Assembly: GCF_017873235.1 (NCBI RefSeq)
Contig: NZ_JAGGJZ010000001.1
Location: 310,001-374,000 of the forward strand
Source of the DNA: Clostridium moniliforme
GTDB taxonomy: Bacteria; Bacillota; Clostridia; Clostridiales; Clostridiaceae
Direction: 5' to 3'
Length of the DNA stretch: 64,000 nucleotides
Shown here: positions 25,025 to 33,361 of the stretch, piece after piece
Layout of the letters: the number at the start of each line of letters is the position of its first letter
Numbering within the stretch: position 1 is the first letter of the stretch
Notes under the pieces: generated by a model
What the model was told of the DNA's origin: nothing
The model's database searches: none
Seen by the model: the letters and a program-made list of their open reading frames with translations, nothing else
Position numbers and translations under genes: made by a program

Positions 25025-25741
25025 TTATGCTAATTCTAATGCAATTTTCATCATGTTAGTAAATGCTAATTGTCTTTCTTCTGAAGTTGTTAATTCTCCA
25101 GTGAATGGACAATCTGATATAGTTAATATACATAATGCATTAACACCTGCTCTAGCTGCATTCATATAAAGTCCTGCTGATTCCATTTCAACAGCTAGTA
25201 CACCCATCTTTTGCCACTTCTTTAATGTATCTAATCCATCTTCATGATAGAATATATCGCTTGATAAAATATTTCCAACTCTTACATTTACATTTAAATC
25301 TCTTGCTGCACTAACAGCTTTTTCTACTAAATTGTAATTTGCAATTGGTGCAAAAGTTCCTGGTAAACCATATTGACTTGCAAAATTTGAATCTGTACAA
25401 GCTCCCATTCCTATTACAACATCATGAAGTTTTAAATCTTCTTGTATTGCTCCTGCTGAACCAATTCTTATAAGATTTTTAACTCCATAAAAATGTATTA
25501 ACTCATATGAATAAATTCCTATTGATGGTATTCCCATACCACTTCCTTGAACTGATATTCTTTTTCCTTTATAAGTTCCTGTATATCCATACATACCTCT
25601 TACTGTATTATATTGAACAGGATTTTCTAAAAAAGTTTCTGCTATATATTTAGCTCTTAATGGATCTCCTGGTAAAAGTACAGTTTCTGCTATATCTCCT
25701 AGTTTTGCATTATTATGTGGTGTTGGTACTTTTTGTGTCAT
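25025..25741 (-). CDS. deoD: purine nucleoside phosphorylase, DeoD type
   Basis: The 238-residue hexameric-type PNP cleaves purine (deoxy)nucleosides with phosphate to base plus (deoxy)ribose-1-phosphate. Landmarks are T-P-H-N near the N-terminus, the phosphate-loop [26 protein letters not shown] (ribose-binding Glu pair) and I-S-D (catalytic-type Asp). It sits a few kb from the nucleoside importer and probably works on its cargo, though as a separate transcript with its own terminator. GGAGG precedes the ATG. Confidence 0.96.
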   Translation of the reverse strand: MTQKVPTPHNNAKLGDIAETVLLPGDPLRAKYIAETFLENPVQYNTVRGMYGYTGTYKGKRISVQGSGMGIPSIGIYSYELIHFYGVKNLIRIGSAGAIQEDLKLHDVVIGMGACTDSNFASQYGLPGTFAPIANYNLVEKAVSAARDLNVNVRVGNILSSDIFYHEDGLDTLKKWQKMGVLAVEMESAGLYMNAARAGVNALCILTISDCPFTGELTTSEERQLAFTNMMKIALELA

Positions 25742-25845
25742 AAATAATTCCTCCTTTACTGTTCTGTCATAATTATATCATATATTTTTATTACAGAAAA
25801 CCTTTTCTAAAATTTAAAACTATCCTTATTTGTATAAATATTTAA

Positions 25846-25880
25846 AATAAAAGTTCTCATAAGTTATGAGAACTTTTATT
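25846..25880 (-). terminator. terminator of the lysine permease gene
   Basis: A perfect 15-bp stem (25846-25860 with 25866-25880) around loop AAGTT has AT-rich flanks giving a U-run on the minus strand. Confidence 0.85.
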
Positions 25881-25887
25881 TTATAAT

Positions 25888-27372
25888 TTAGTTTTCTTCA
25901 AGAACTAATTCTTCAATATCTTCTTCACATGCTTCTTTATTTTTCATACATGTATCTAATTCAACATCATCTAATTTTACAATCTTTGTTTTATTTTTTA
26001 TTTTATAAGAAATCCATAAAATGAAGAATAATGGTATTCCTATATATGATGAAATTATCCCCATCCATTCTATTCCTTCAGGCTTAATATAAGAAAATCC
26101 TTGTCCAATAATAACTACTGCACAAAGTACTAATGCTATTATTGGTCCTATTGGAAACATTTTTGCCTTATATGGTAAATCCTTTATATCTCTTCCTTGA
26201 TGTATATAAGCTTTTCTAAATCTATAGTGACAAAAAGCAATTCCAAGCCAAGCTATAAAACCTGCAAGACCTGATGCTGCAACAAGCCACACATAAACTG
26301 TATCTTCTGCATAAACTCCTGTTAAAAAACAAGCTGATGCAACAACTGTTGTTAAGATTATTGCATTAACAGGAACACCTCTTTTATTTAATTTTGCAAA
26401 AATCTTTGGTGCCATTTTATCTTTTGCCATTGCATATAACATCCTACTTGAAGCGTACATTCCTGAATTACCAGCTGATAACACTGATGTTAAAATTACT
26501 GCATTCATAAGTGATGCAGCACCTGCAACACCTGCCTTTTCAAATACCATTGTAAATGGACTTGTATTAACACCTGCTTGTGTTGAAGGTATTATTAATC
26601 CAATAACAATTATTGTTCCAATATAAAATAATAATATTCTCCAGAAAACTGTATGTACAGCCTTTGGTATTGTTTTTTCTGGATTTTCAGATTCTCCAGC
26701 TGCGATTCCAATAAGTTCTGTTCCTTGGAATGAAAAACCTGCAATTAAGAATATTGAAAATATTGATTTTATACCTCCTACAAATGGTCCCCCATTAGCA
26801 TGTAAGTTTTTTAATCCAACAGCATTTCCTCCCATGATTCCTAAAATCATAAGAACTCCTACTACTATAAATACTAATACTGTAATAACTTTAATACTTG
26901 CAAACCAAAATTCTGATTCACCATAAGATTTTGCAGATAAAAGATTTAATCCAACTATAAGTACTAAAAATATACTACTCCAAATAATTCCTGGCACATT
27001 AGGAAACCAGTATTTCATTACTAAAGATCCTGCAACCATTTCTGTTGCAATAGTTATAGCCCAGTTATACCAATAATTCCATCCAAGAGCAAATCCTAAT
27101 GCTGGATCAACAAACTTAGTTGCATAAACTCCAAAAGAACCTGATACTGGCATATATGTAGCCATTTCACCTAAACTTGTTATTAGAAAATAAACCATTA
27201 TTCCAATTACGCCGTAAGCTACTATTGAACCTCCAATTCCTGCTTGATGAATACTGTCTCCCATTGCAAGAAATATACCAGTTCCTATAGATCCACCTAA
27301 TGCAATCATATTTAAATGTCTTGCTTTAAGTCCTCTCTTTAATTCATTACTTCCACTTTCTGTATCACTCAT
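25888..27372 (-). CDS. lysP: lysine permease (LysP-like, APC/AAT family)
   Basis: The 494-residue amino acid permease has about twelve membrane segments. Family marks are L-K-A-R-H-L-N-M-I-A-L-G-G-S-I-G-T-G near the N-terminus (substrate-binding unwound helix 1) and S-F-Q-G-T-E-L-I-G-I-A-A-G-E-S in helix 6. A lysine riboswitch in the leader makes lysine the likely substrate, a stronger clue than sequence family alone. The start at 27372 follows AAGGAGG by 6-7 nt. An ATG further upstream (27426) lies inside the riboswitch terminator and is rejected. The C-terminus is acidic and Cys-containing. Confidence 0.92.
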   Translation of the reverse strand: MSDTESGSNELKRGLKARHLNMIALGGSIGTGIFLAMGDSIHQAGIGGSIVAYGVIGIMVYFLITSLGEMATYMPVSGSFGVYATKFVDPALGFALGWNYWYNWAITIATEMVAGSLVMKYWFPNVPGIIWSSIFLVLIVGLNLLSAKSYGESEFWFASIKVITVLVFIVVGVLMILGIMGGNAVGLKNLHANGGPFVGGIKSIFSIFLIAGFSFQGTELIGIAAGESENPEKTIPKAVHTVFWRILLFYIGTIIVIGLIIPSTQAGVNTSPFTMVFEKAGVAGAASLMNAVILTSVLSAGNSGMYASSRMLYAMAKDKMAPKIFAKLNKRGVPVNAIILTTVVASACFLTGVYAEDTVYVWLVAASGLAGFIAWLGIAFCHYRFRKAYIHQGRDIKDLPYKAKMFPIGPIIALVLCAVVIIGQGFSYIKPEGIEWMGIISSYIGIPLFFILWISYKIKNKTKIVKLDDVELDTCMKNKEACEEDIEELVLEEN

Positions 27373-27402
27373 TTTTTTCCTCCTTAGTTTAAACATATAA
27401 AA

Positions 27403-27432
27403 ACAAAACCCTGAGGAAATTATCACTCAGGG
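27403..27432 (-). terminator. riboswitch expression platform terminator
   Basis: The stem CCCTGAG / CTCAGGG (27409-27415 with 27426-27432), followed on the minus strand by a U-rich TTTTGTTTTT run, lies between the lysine aptamer and lysP. It should form when lysine is bound and stop transcription before lysP. Confidence 0.88.
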
Positions 27433-27481
27433 TAACAAGTCATTTTATTATATGCGATACAATTAAACTAATTAGTCCTAT

Positions 27482-27661
27482 GAATGATAGCTCTCCACAA
27501 ATATTTGTGACAATCTTATATATATTATATATAAGACCAGCAATATAACCTTAAAGCATCAGTTATATACTTCGGCAAATTTACCTTTCCTATTAAATCA
27601 TAGTGCTTACCTCATTAATAGTACTATTTAAATTTGCTCCTCTACCTCAATTATTTCATTC
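27482..27661 (-). promoter_or_regulatory. lysine riboswitch (L box)
   Basis: Reading the minus strand, all conserved blocks occur in order. These are TGAGGTAGAGGAGC, then AGTA, GGAAAGGTAA followed by TTTGCCGAAG, and finally TGTCACAAATATTTGTGG and AGAGCTATC. The P1 stem can form between GAATGA at the 5' end and TCATTC at the 3' end. The element precedes a terminator and lysP, so it is an off switch at high lysine. Confidence 0.96.
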
Positions 27662-27684
27662 TTATTATGTCTGTTTTCTTTATT

Positions 27685-27713
27685 ATTATCTTCTAAAATA
27701 AATAAATATTCAA
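27685..27713 (-). promoter_or_regulatory. candidate sigma-A promoter of the L-box/lysP transcript
   Basis: On the minus strand TTGAAT (27713-27708), a 17-nt spacer and GATAAT (27690-27685) lie about 25 nt before the aptamer. The AT-rich context makes chance matches common, but the position is right. Confidence 0.5.
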
Positions 27714-27748
27714 TAGTCTTGTTTATTTATTTTTATTTTATTTACATT

Positions 27749-29476
27749 TTATTCTTCTAATATTTTAATTAACTCTTTAGTTAAGAAAGGATCAAATTTT
27801 TTACCAGACTGTCTTTTTAGCTCTTCTATACATTCTTTTTTACTTCTTATTTTGCTATTATCTTCATTGTTATACATATAATCATAAGAATCTAATAAAT
27901 AAACTATTCTAGCTTCAAGTGGTATATTTTCTTTTTTAATTCCTAATGGATATCCCTTTCCATCCCATCTTTCATGATGAGATAATATGCTATTTGCAAT
28001 ATGAGATATAGTTGGATCTGATAAAGCTATTCTATATCCCTTTTCTGTGTGTTCATTAATTAATTCTATTTCTTCTTTTGTTAAATGTTCTTGTTTAGAA
28101 AGCAATTTATCTGGGATTCCAATTTTTCCAACATCATGAAACATTATAACTAAAATTAGGTCTTCCATCTGTTTTTGTGATAAATTTAATTTTTCACCTA
28201 ATTTTTTTGCTAATTTAATAATTCTTTTATTATGGTTTTTTGTTCCAACTTCTTTATCGTCTAAGTTCTTTTTTATTGAAGATAGTATAGCTTCCCTAAT
28301 TTTTGAATTACTTAATAATTTTCTTTTGTATAATTTCTTTTCAGCTATTAATATTAAATCATCAATTGTTTTATTACTTTTACATGTAGTTGCAACCCCA
28401 AGTGAAATACTAAGTGGAACCGGTTTATAATTTGCTTCTCTGCATTTTCTATAAATTAAATTTGTCATTTTTATAGAATCTTTTTTATCTACATTTGGTA
28501 ATAATATAATAATTTCATCTCCACCCCATCTTATAGCAAAACCTTTTTCCTTAATAACCTCTTTAACTATATTAGATATTCCTACTAAAAATCTATCACC
28601 CTCAAAATGACCTAATGAATCATTTATTATTTTAAGTCCATTCAAATCTCCCATAATTAAACTAAGACAATTACATCCTTCTTTCTTTAATTCATTGACC
28701 TTCTTATCAAAAAATGCTCTATTATAAAGACCTGTTAACTTATCTATATAACTTAAATGCTTAAGTTCATCCTCAAAATTTTTTCTTTGAGTTATCTCTC
28801 TAGAAACTCCAACTAATCCTATTATTTTATTATCTTTATCTCTTATTGGAGCTTTCATGTCTTCTAATACCTTTTTTGCTCCTATCTTATTTATATACTC
28901 AGTTTCTACTGTTTCAACTCTTCCAAATTTCATTAAATTTTTATCATTTTCCCGAATACTATCCTTTTTTACTTCTGTATATGGTAATACTTCTGGACCT
29001 TTTCCAATAATATTATTTCTATCTACATCTAAAATCTTTTCAAAGGCTTTATTGCATCCTAAAAATTTATCATTCTTATCTTTATAAAATATAGCTTCAG
29101 GTATAGAATCAATAATTAACTCTAACATGTTTTTTTCATTTAAAATTTTTTTATTTAATTCTAATATTTTGGTTTTATCAATAATTATTCCAATTGTGGC
29201 TATACCATTATTTTGTTTAATAGGAACAATATGAATCTCGAAAGGTTTATTTTTTATAGTATGATAAAATATTATTTCTTCAGTTAAATTTTTGTGTAAA
29301 TCAATTTGTATTTTTTGTTTTTCCAAAATATCATTTAAAGAATTATTTATTACTTCTTCCTCATCAACATTAAAGATATTACAAAATTTTTTGTTAACTA
29401 TTACCAAATTCCCATTATTGTCAGTTTCCCATATAGCAAAAGGTATATTTTCTAAAAGAATTTTCATAAAATCCAC
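27749..29476 (-). CDS. PAS-PAS-GGDEF-HD-GYP cyclic-di-GMP turnover protein
   Basis: The 575-residue soluble protein carries PAS 1 (about 1-105), PAS 2 (about 115-232), GGDEF (about 238-390) and HD-GYP (about 395-570). The cyclase motif reads G-G-D-E-I (318-322), intact in its catalytic residues. No RxxD inhibitory site precedes it. The phosphodiesterase has H-D-V-G-K-I (447-452), H-H-E-R-W-D (500-505) and G-K-G-Y-P (506-510), so both activities look possible. It may set c-di-GMP in response to a small ligand or redox cue. Type IV pili, encoded 4 kb away, are a known c-di-GMP output in clostridia. GTG start, with GGAGG 7 nt upstream. Confidence 0.93.
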   Translation of the reverse strand: MDFMKILLENIPFAIWETDNNGNLVIVNKKFCNIFNVDEEEVINNSLNDILEKQKIQIDLHKNLTEEIIFYHTIKNKPFEIHIVPIKQNNGIATIGIIIDKTKILELNKKILNEKNMLELIIDSIPEAIFYKDKNDKFLGCNKAFEKILDVDRNNIIGKGPEVLPYTEVKKDSIRENDKNLMKFGRVETVETEYINKIGAKKVLEDMKAPIRDKDNKIIGLVGVSREITQRKNFEDELKHLSYIDKLTGLYNRAFFDKKVNELKKEGCNCLSLIMGDLNGLKIINDSLGHFEGDRFLVGISNIVKEVIKEKGFAIRWGGDEIIILLPNVDKKDSIKMTNLIYRKCREANYKPVPLSISLGVATTCKSNKTIDDLILIAEKKLYKRKLLSNSKIREAILSSIKKNLDDKEVGTKNHNKRIIKLAKKLGEKLNLSQKQMEDLILVIMFHDVGKIGIPDKLLSKQEHLTKEEIELINEHTEKGYRIALSDPTISHIANSILSHHERWDGKGYPLGIKKENIPLEARIVYLLDSYDYMYNNEDNSKIRSKKECIEELKRQSGKKFDPFLTKELIKILEE

Positions 29477-29619
29477 AAAGTTACCTCCATTTGTTTCCTT
29501 TTCTTTCGTTTATTTATTAATATACTATAATACTTTAATGTTTTTACTATAATACTGTATATTTAATTAATGATTTACTTTTTTAACATTTTTTACATAA
29601 AAAATTATAAAAATTAAAA

Positions 29620-29651
29620 TAGCCTCCCTTATTTTAATAAGAGAGACCTTT
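29620..29651 (-). terminator. terminator of trmB
   Basis: On the minus strand a 12-bp stem with G-U wobbles (around AGGUCUCUCUUAU / AUAAGGGAGGCU) is followed by AUUUUAAUUUUU. Confidence 0.7.
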
Positions 29652-29657
29652 TATAAT

Positions 29658-30311
29658 TTATTTTGTGGCTATTAAAAACTTAGTTTTAATCCCCTTAGCT
29701 GTAAACATTTCTTCATGTTCTGTAGTGACATTTCCTTCAAATTTACTTTTATGCAAATCATATGTTATAAATTTTATAGTAAATCCACACTCTTTAAAGT
29801 ACTCTAATGATTCTTCAAACAGCTCATCATCATCTGTCTTAAACCAAATTTCTCCATTATTAACTAAAAACTTTTTATAATTAGTCAATTGTCTTGGATG
29901 CGTAAGTCTTCTTTTTTTATGTCTTTCCTTAGGCCATGGATTGCAAAAATTAATATAAATCCTCTCTATTTTATCATCTTCTCCAAGAATTTCATCGATT
30001 AAAGCAATTTCTTGAGCCATAAGTTTAACATTATCTATTACTTCATTTTTTTCCTTAAAAGCCTTTTCTATATTTCTTTTTGCAAGAACTAAAACTTCAT
30101 CTTTAATATCTATAGCAATATAATTAATATCTTTATTTTGTGATGCATGTACCGCCATAAATGTGCCTTTTCCACATCCTAATTCTAAATAAATAGGACT
30201 ATTATTTACATATGATTCATTCCACTTTCCCTTTAATTCCTTTGGATTAACTATAAAAAAATCACATGCTTCTAGTTCAGGTCTAGCCCAAGGCTTCCTT
30301 CTCATTCTCAT
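29658..30311 (-). CDS. trmB: tRNA (guanine-N7-)-methyltransferase
   Basis: This SAM-dependent class I methyltransferase makes m7G46 in tRNA. Motif I is [10 protein letters not shown], and the family block [11 protein letters not shown] follows N-F-C-N. Near the C-terminus is E-E-M-F. The chosen ATG at 30311 starts M-R-M-R-R-K-P-W, as family members usually do, and gives 217 residues. An ATG 45 bases upstream has no ribosome site. GGAG lies 11 nt from the chosen start, a little far. Confidence 0.94.
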   Translation of the reverse strand: MRMRRKPWARPELEACDFFIVNPKELKGKWNESYVNNSPIYLELGCGKGTFMAVHASQNKDINYIAIDIKDEVLVLAKRNIEKAFKEKNEVIDNVKLMAQEIALIDEILGEDDKIERIYINFCNPWPKERHKKRRLTHPRQLTNYKKFLVNNGEIWFKTDDDELFEESLEYFKECGFTIKFITYDLHKSKFEGNVTTEHEEMFTAKGIKTKFLIATK

Positions 30312-30388
30312 ATTTTTGTTCACTCCATCTTCATAAGTTTCATTATTATTATACATACTTTAAATGTCATTAACAATAAAATTTAATA

Positions 30389-31171
30389 TTACTTATTATT
30401 TATAAGATTTTTAAGATAATTTAAATGTTTATGTTCTTCCATGTGTTTTGCATTTGGAAAAGCATTTAGAATTCTTCTATTTCTTTTTGATTCTTTCTTA
30501 AGTAAATTTAATTTTTCTATTAAATTTCTTACCTTATCTTTATTTTCATTATTATTTTCTTTTTCAATTTCTAATCTTAATTTTTCTAATTCACTTTCTG
30601 TAAACTCTTCTAATTCTACACCTAATTTTCTTAGATCATTCTTAATATTTTTAATTTTTAATAAATGTTCTTTTAAATGAATTAAATGAGCAACTGTAAA
30701 AATAAGATCTACTATAAAAATGGTAGTTATTACTGCTGAGAGTGGATATATTGTTTTATCAGGTATTGATCTTACTATTCCTCTAAGCATTGGTTCTATT
30801 ACTTCAACTATAACAAGTGATAATATTCCAAATAATACAGAATTCAAAAGACAAACTCTTCCATTTATATTAAACTTATGCTTTGAGTAATCCCACCACT
30901 TCATATGAAATAGCTTCTCAAGTATGTATGATGTTATGTATTCTAATACACTTGCCAAAATCATTCCTTCAAAAAACACTTTAATTGGATTGGAGCCCAT
31001 TCCCCTTAATAATATAGTTACTAAAACTCCACCAAAACCATATATTGGGCAAACTGGACCATATAAAAATCCTCTATATGTAAATTTTTTATCTATTATG
31101 TAACAATAAATTGTTTCACTGAGCCACCCTAAGAAACTATATATAGTAAAATATACAATTAATTGTCTCAA
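30389..31171 (-). CDS. CmpB-family membrane protein (PF06541, putative ABC transporter type IV)
   Basis: The 260-residue protein has five or so membrane segments, then a charged coiled-coil tail (about 175-245). Family landmarks are F-L-G-W-L-S-E-T-I-Y, R-G-F-L-Y-G-P-V-C-P-I-Y-G-F-G, W-W-D-Y-S and G-R-V-C-L-L-N-S. It is a paralogue of the next gene upstream (31308-32105). The ABC-transporter label comes from the family name; no ATPase is nearby and real function is unknown. A good AGGTG ribosome site is present. Confidence 0.85.
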   Translation of the reverse strand: MRQLIVYFTIYSFLGWLSETIYCYIIDKKFTYRGFLYGPVCPIYGFGGVLVTILLRGMGSNPIKVFFEGMILASVLEYITSYILEKLFHMKWWDYSKHKFNINGRVCLLNSVLFGILSLVIVEVIEPMLRGIVRSIPDKTIYPLSAVITTIFIVDLIFTVAHLIHLKEHLLKIKNIKNDLRKLGVELEEFTESELEKLRLEIEKENNNENKDKVRNLIEKLNLLKKESKRNRRILNAFPNAKHMEEHKHLNYLKNLINNK

Positions 31172-31272
31172 AATAAAAACACCTCCATTTGTATATATTA
31201 TATACCTATAGAGGTGATCATGTGTTTAATTAACTGTAAATTTATTTTTTTTATTATATTTTAATAAATTCT

Positions 31273-31316
31273 AAAAATTAACTATATAAATTTATTAATT
31301 TATATAGTTAATTTTT
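31273..31316 (-). terminator. AT-rich hairpin overlapping the end of the second CmpB-family gene
   Basis: A perfect 18-bp stem (31273-31290 with 31299-31316, 8-nt loop) contains the stop codon of the gene ending at 31308. On the minus strand it begins AAAAATTAACTATATAAA. With only AT pairs before the U-rich end it is a plausible terminator. Confidence 0.6.
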
Positions 31317-32105
31317 GTTCCAGTAATCTGATATACTATCTTTGAATTTTTTAAATTGCTCTCCATATAATTTAGACTTCATATCTGGAAATGCTTTCAT
31401 AAGTCTATTTTGAATACTAGATTTTATTTGTATTCTCTTAAAATAATTATAAGTATCCTCTATTTTTTCCTTTATTCCTTTAATATCTCCCTTTTTTTTG
31501 ATTGTATTAAAGACTTTATTAAATTCAATATCATTGAACTTTTCCATTGAAATACCTATACTTTTCAATTCTAAACTAGTTTGTGTAATTTTTTTGAGCA
31601 TTTCATTCATATCAACTAAAGATGTTACCGTTTCAATAATATCTACAATAAAAATAATAATAATTATTATAACTAATATTAGAACATATTGTGATTTTAT
31701 AAGACTAACTTTTGATATAATAAATGGATTTAATACTTCAATTAAAAATAATGATAAAACTCCAAATATTAATGAATTTAATACACATATACGACCTTTA
31801 TAATTTAATTTATAATTTGAATAGTCCCACCATTTCAAATTAAAAGCCCTTTCTAAAATTACCGCTGTTAAATATTCTATAAAAGTAGTTATAATTACTG
31901 CCATTACAAATAATAATACTACATTATTTTTAAATGAATCTAATAACCCTATAACTAACATTGCTCCAAATCCATAAACTGGACATACAGGTCCATTTAA
32001 AAATCCCCTATTTACCCATACTTTATCTATAGCAGCACAATATATACATTCACTTATCCATCCTAATATACTATAGATAGTAAAATATAAAATCCAATAT
32101 TCCAT
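31308..32105 (-). CDS. CmpB-family membrane protein, paralogue of the downstream gene
   Basis: The 265-residue protein shares with its neighbour L-G-W-I-S-E-C-I-Y, R-G-F-L-N-G-P-V-C-P-V-Y-G-F-G, L-K-W-W-D-Y-S-N and G-R-I-C-V-L-N-S, with the same topology and cytoplasmic tail. The pair most likely arose by tandem duplication and then diverged, most in the helices between the motifs. Transmembrane content is high; no catalytic residues are evident. A hairpin at its 3' end may separate its transcript from the paralogue. Confidence 0.84.
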   Translation of the reverse strand: MEYWILYFTIYSILGWISECIYCAAIDKVWVNRGFLNGPVCPVYGFGAMLVIGLLDSFKNNVVLLFVMAVIITTFIEYLTAVILERAFNLKWWDYSNYKLNYKGRICVLNSLIFGVLSLFLIEVLNPFIISKVSLIKSQYVLILVIIIIIIFIVDIIETVTSLVDMNEMLKKITQTSLELKSIGISMEKFNDIEFNKVFNTIKKKGDIKGIKEKIEDTYNYFKRIQIKSSIQNRLMKAFPDMKSKLYGEQFKKFKDSISDYWNKN

Positions 32106-32252
32106 ACCTATTTTTAAAGTCCTCCTTGTTTTTCTCGTATTATTATAAATTTTGTTAATTTTCTTTTAATCTTTCAATATGTAACTATAATTAATTTAAT
32201 GATACACTTTTTAGTCTTTAATTTCAAATTTAACCATTTAACCCAATTAAAA

Positions 32253-32274
32253 AAGGAGTAGTTACATACTCCTT
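32253..32274 (-). terminator. terminator of the DegV gene
   Basis: The stem AAGGAGTA / TACTCCTT (32253-32260 with 32267-32274) is followed by a U6 run on the minus strand, about 100 nt past the DegV stop codon. Confidence 0.75.
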
Positions 32275-32378
32275 CTAATAATATTTTATACAAATTTACA
32301 ATAATATATTCACTTAGAGTAAGCTAACCCCTTATATAATAAACAAAATTAAAATAACTATTTAATAATTAATCTTAT

Positions 32379-33224
32379 TTATATTTCTTCTAACAGTGCT
32401 AATCCAAGTGCTCCAGGTCCTGTATGAATTCCCATAGCTGCACCAATTTCCTGTAATGATATTTCAATTATATTAGGGTGATTTTTAACTAACTCAAAAA
32501 ACTCTCTTGCCTCATCATCACAATCTCCTGAAAGTATCCAAACTTTACATTTACATTTATTTAAATATTCATTTAATATATTTTTCATCTTTAACAAAGC
32601 TTTTTTTCTTCCTCTAGCCTTTGCATAATTATACAATACTCCTTCATCATTAGATGATACTATTGGTTTTAAATGTAACATATCTCCAATAGTTCCTGCA
32701 ACTTTTCCTATTCTCCCACCTTTTTTTAAATATTCTAAAGTCTTAAATGTTATATAACCATGTGTTCTTTTTCTAATATCTTCTAACTTATCTAATATTT
32801 CTTCAAGAGGCTTGTCTTCTTTTATCATTTTAGCAGTTTCTAAAACAATTACTCCTTGTGGATATCCTAATGTTTTTGTATCAAAAAAATGAAAATTTAA
32901 TTCATCATGATCTTCACATATTAATCTTAAACTATTATATGTTCCAGATAATTTACTTGAAACAGTAATTACTATTGCATCAGTAAATCCTTCTTTTTTA
33001 ATTTTTTTTATTATTTCTTCAGTATATTTTAAATCTGGAAGAGATGTAGTAGGAATTTCTTCTTCTAGCTTAGCATACATTTCTTTTGGAGTTAATGTAA
33101 TTTTATCTAGAAATTCTTTATCCTTATATATAATTCTAAGTGGTAACAGTTCTATATTATATTCTTTTATTATTTCTAATTTTAAATCACAACTACTATC
33201 AGTTATTAATGCAATTTTTTTCAA
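32379..33224 (-). CDS. DegV-family fatty-acid-binding protein
   Basis: DegV/FakB proteins hold a fatty acid for the FakA kinase, which phosphorylates it for membrane lipid synthesis. Seen here: A-L-I-T-D-S-S-C-D at the N-terminus, T-T-S-L-P-D, V-S-S-K-L-S-G-T-Y-N-S (ligand carboxylate site), L-K-K-G-G-R-I and G-A-A-M-G-I-H-T-G-P-G-A near the end. The GGGGAGG ribosome site sits 1 nt from an ATG (33230) but 7 nt from a TTG (33224). The TTG start gives the family-typical K-K-I-A-L-I-T-D N-terminus and 281 residues, so I use it. No fakA lies in the window. Confidence 0.88.
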   Translation of the reverse strand: MKKIALITDSSCDLKLEIIKEYNIELLPLRIIYKDKEFLDKITLTPKEMYAKLEEEIPTTSLPDLKYTEEIIKKIKKEGFTDAIVITVSSKLSGTYNSLRLICEDHDELNFHFFDTKTLGYPQGVIVLETAKMIKEDKPLEEILDKLEDIRKRTHGYITFKTLEYLKKGGRIGKVAGTIGDMLHLKPIVSSNDEGVLYNYAKARGRKKALLKMKNILNEYLNKCKCKVWILSGDCDDEAREFFELVKNHPNIIEISLQEIGAAMGIHTGPGALGLALLEEI

Positions 33225-33327
33225 AAACATTCCTCCCCTTCTTTTGTTTAAAATATTATCATAAAATTTACAGTTTAGCAATAATTTTTTGGCGAATTAC
33301 ACCTAATTCGTCTTAAAATACGACAAA

Positions 33328-33361
33328 AAAATAGATTTAATTAGTAAATTAAATCTATTTT
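33328..33361 (-). terminator. terminator at the end of the type IV pilus operon
   Basis: A perfect 15-bp inverted repeat (33328-33342 with 33347-33361, loop AGTA) overlaps the last codons of the final minor prepilin gene. On the minus strand it is followed by a U6 run. Confidence 0.8.
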
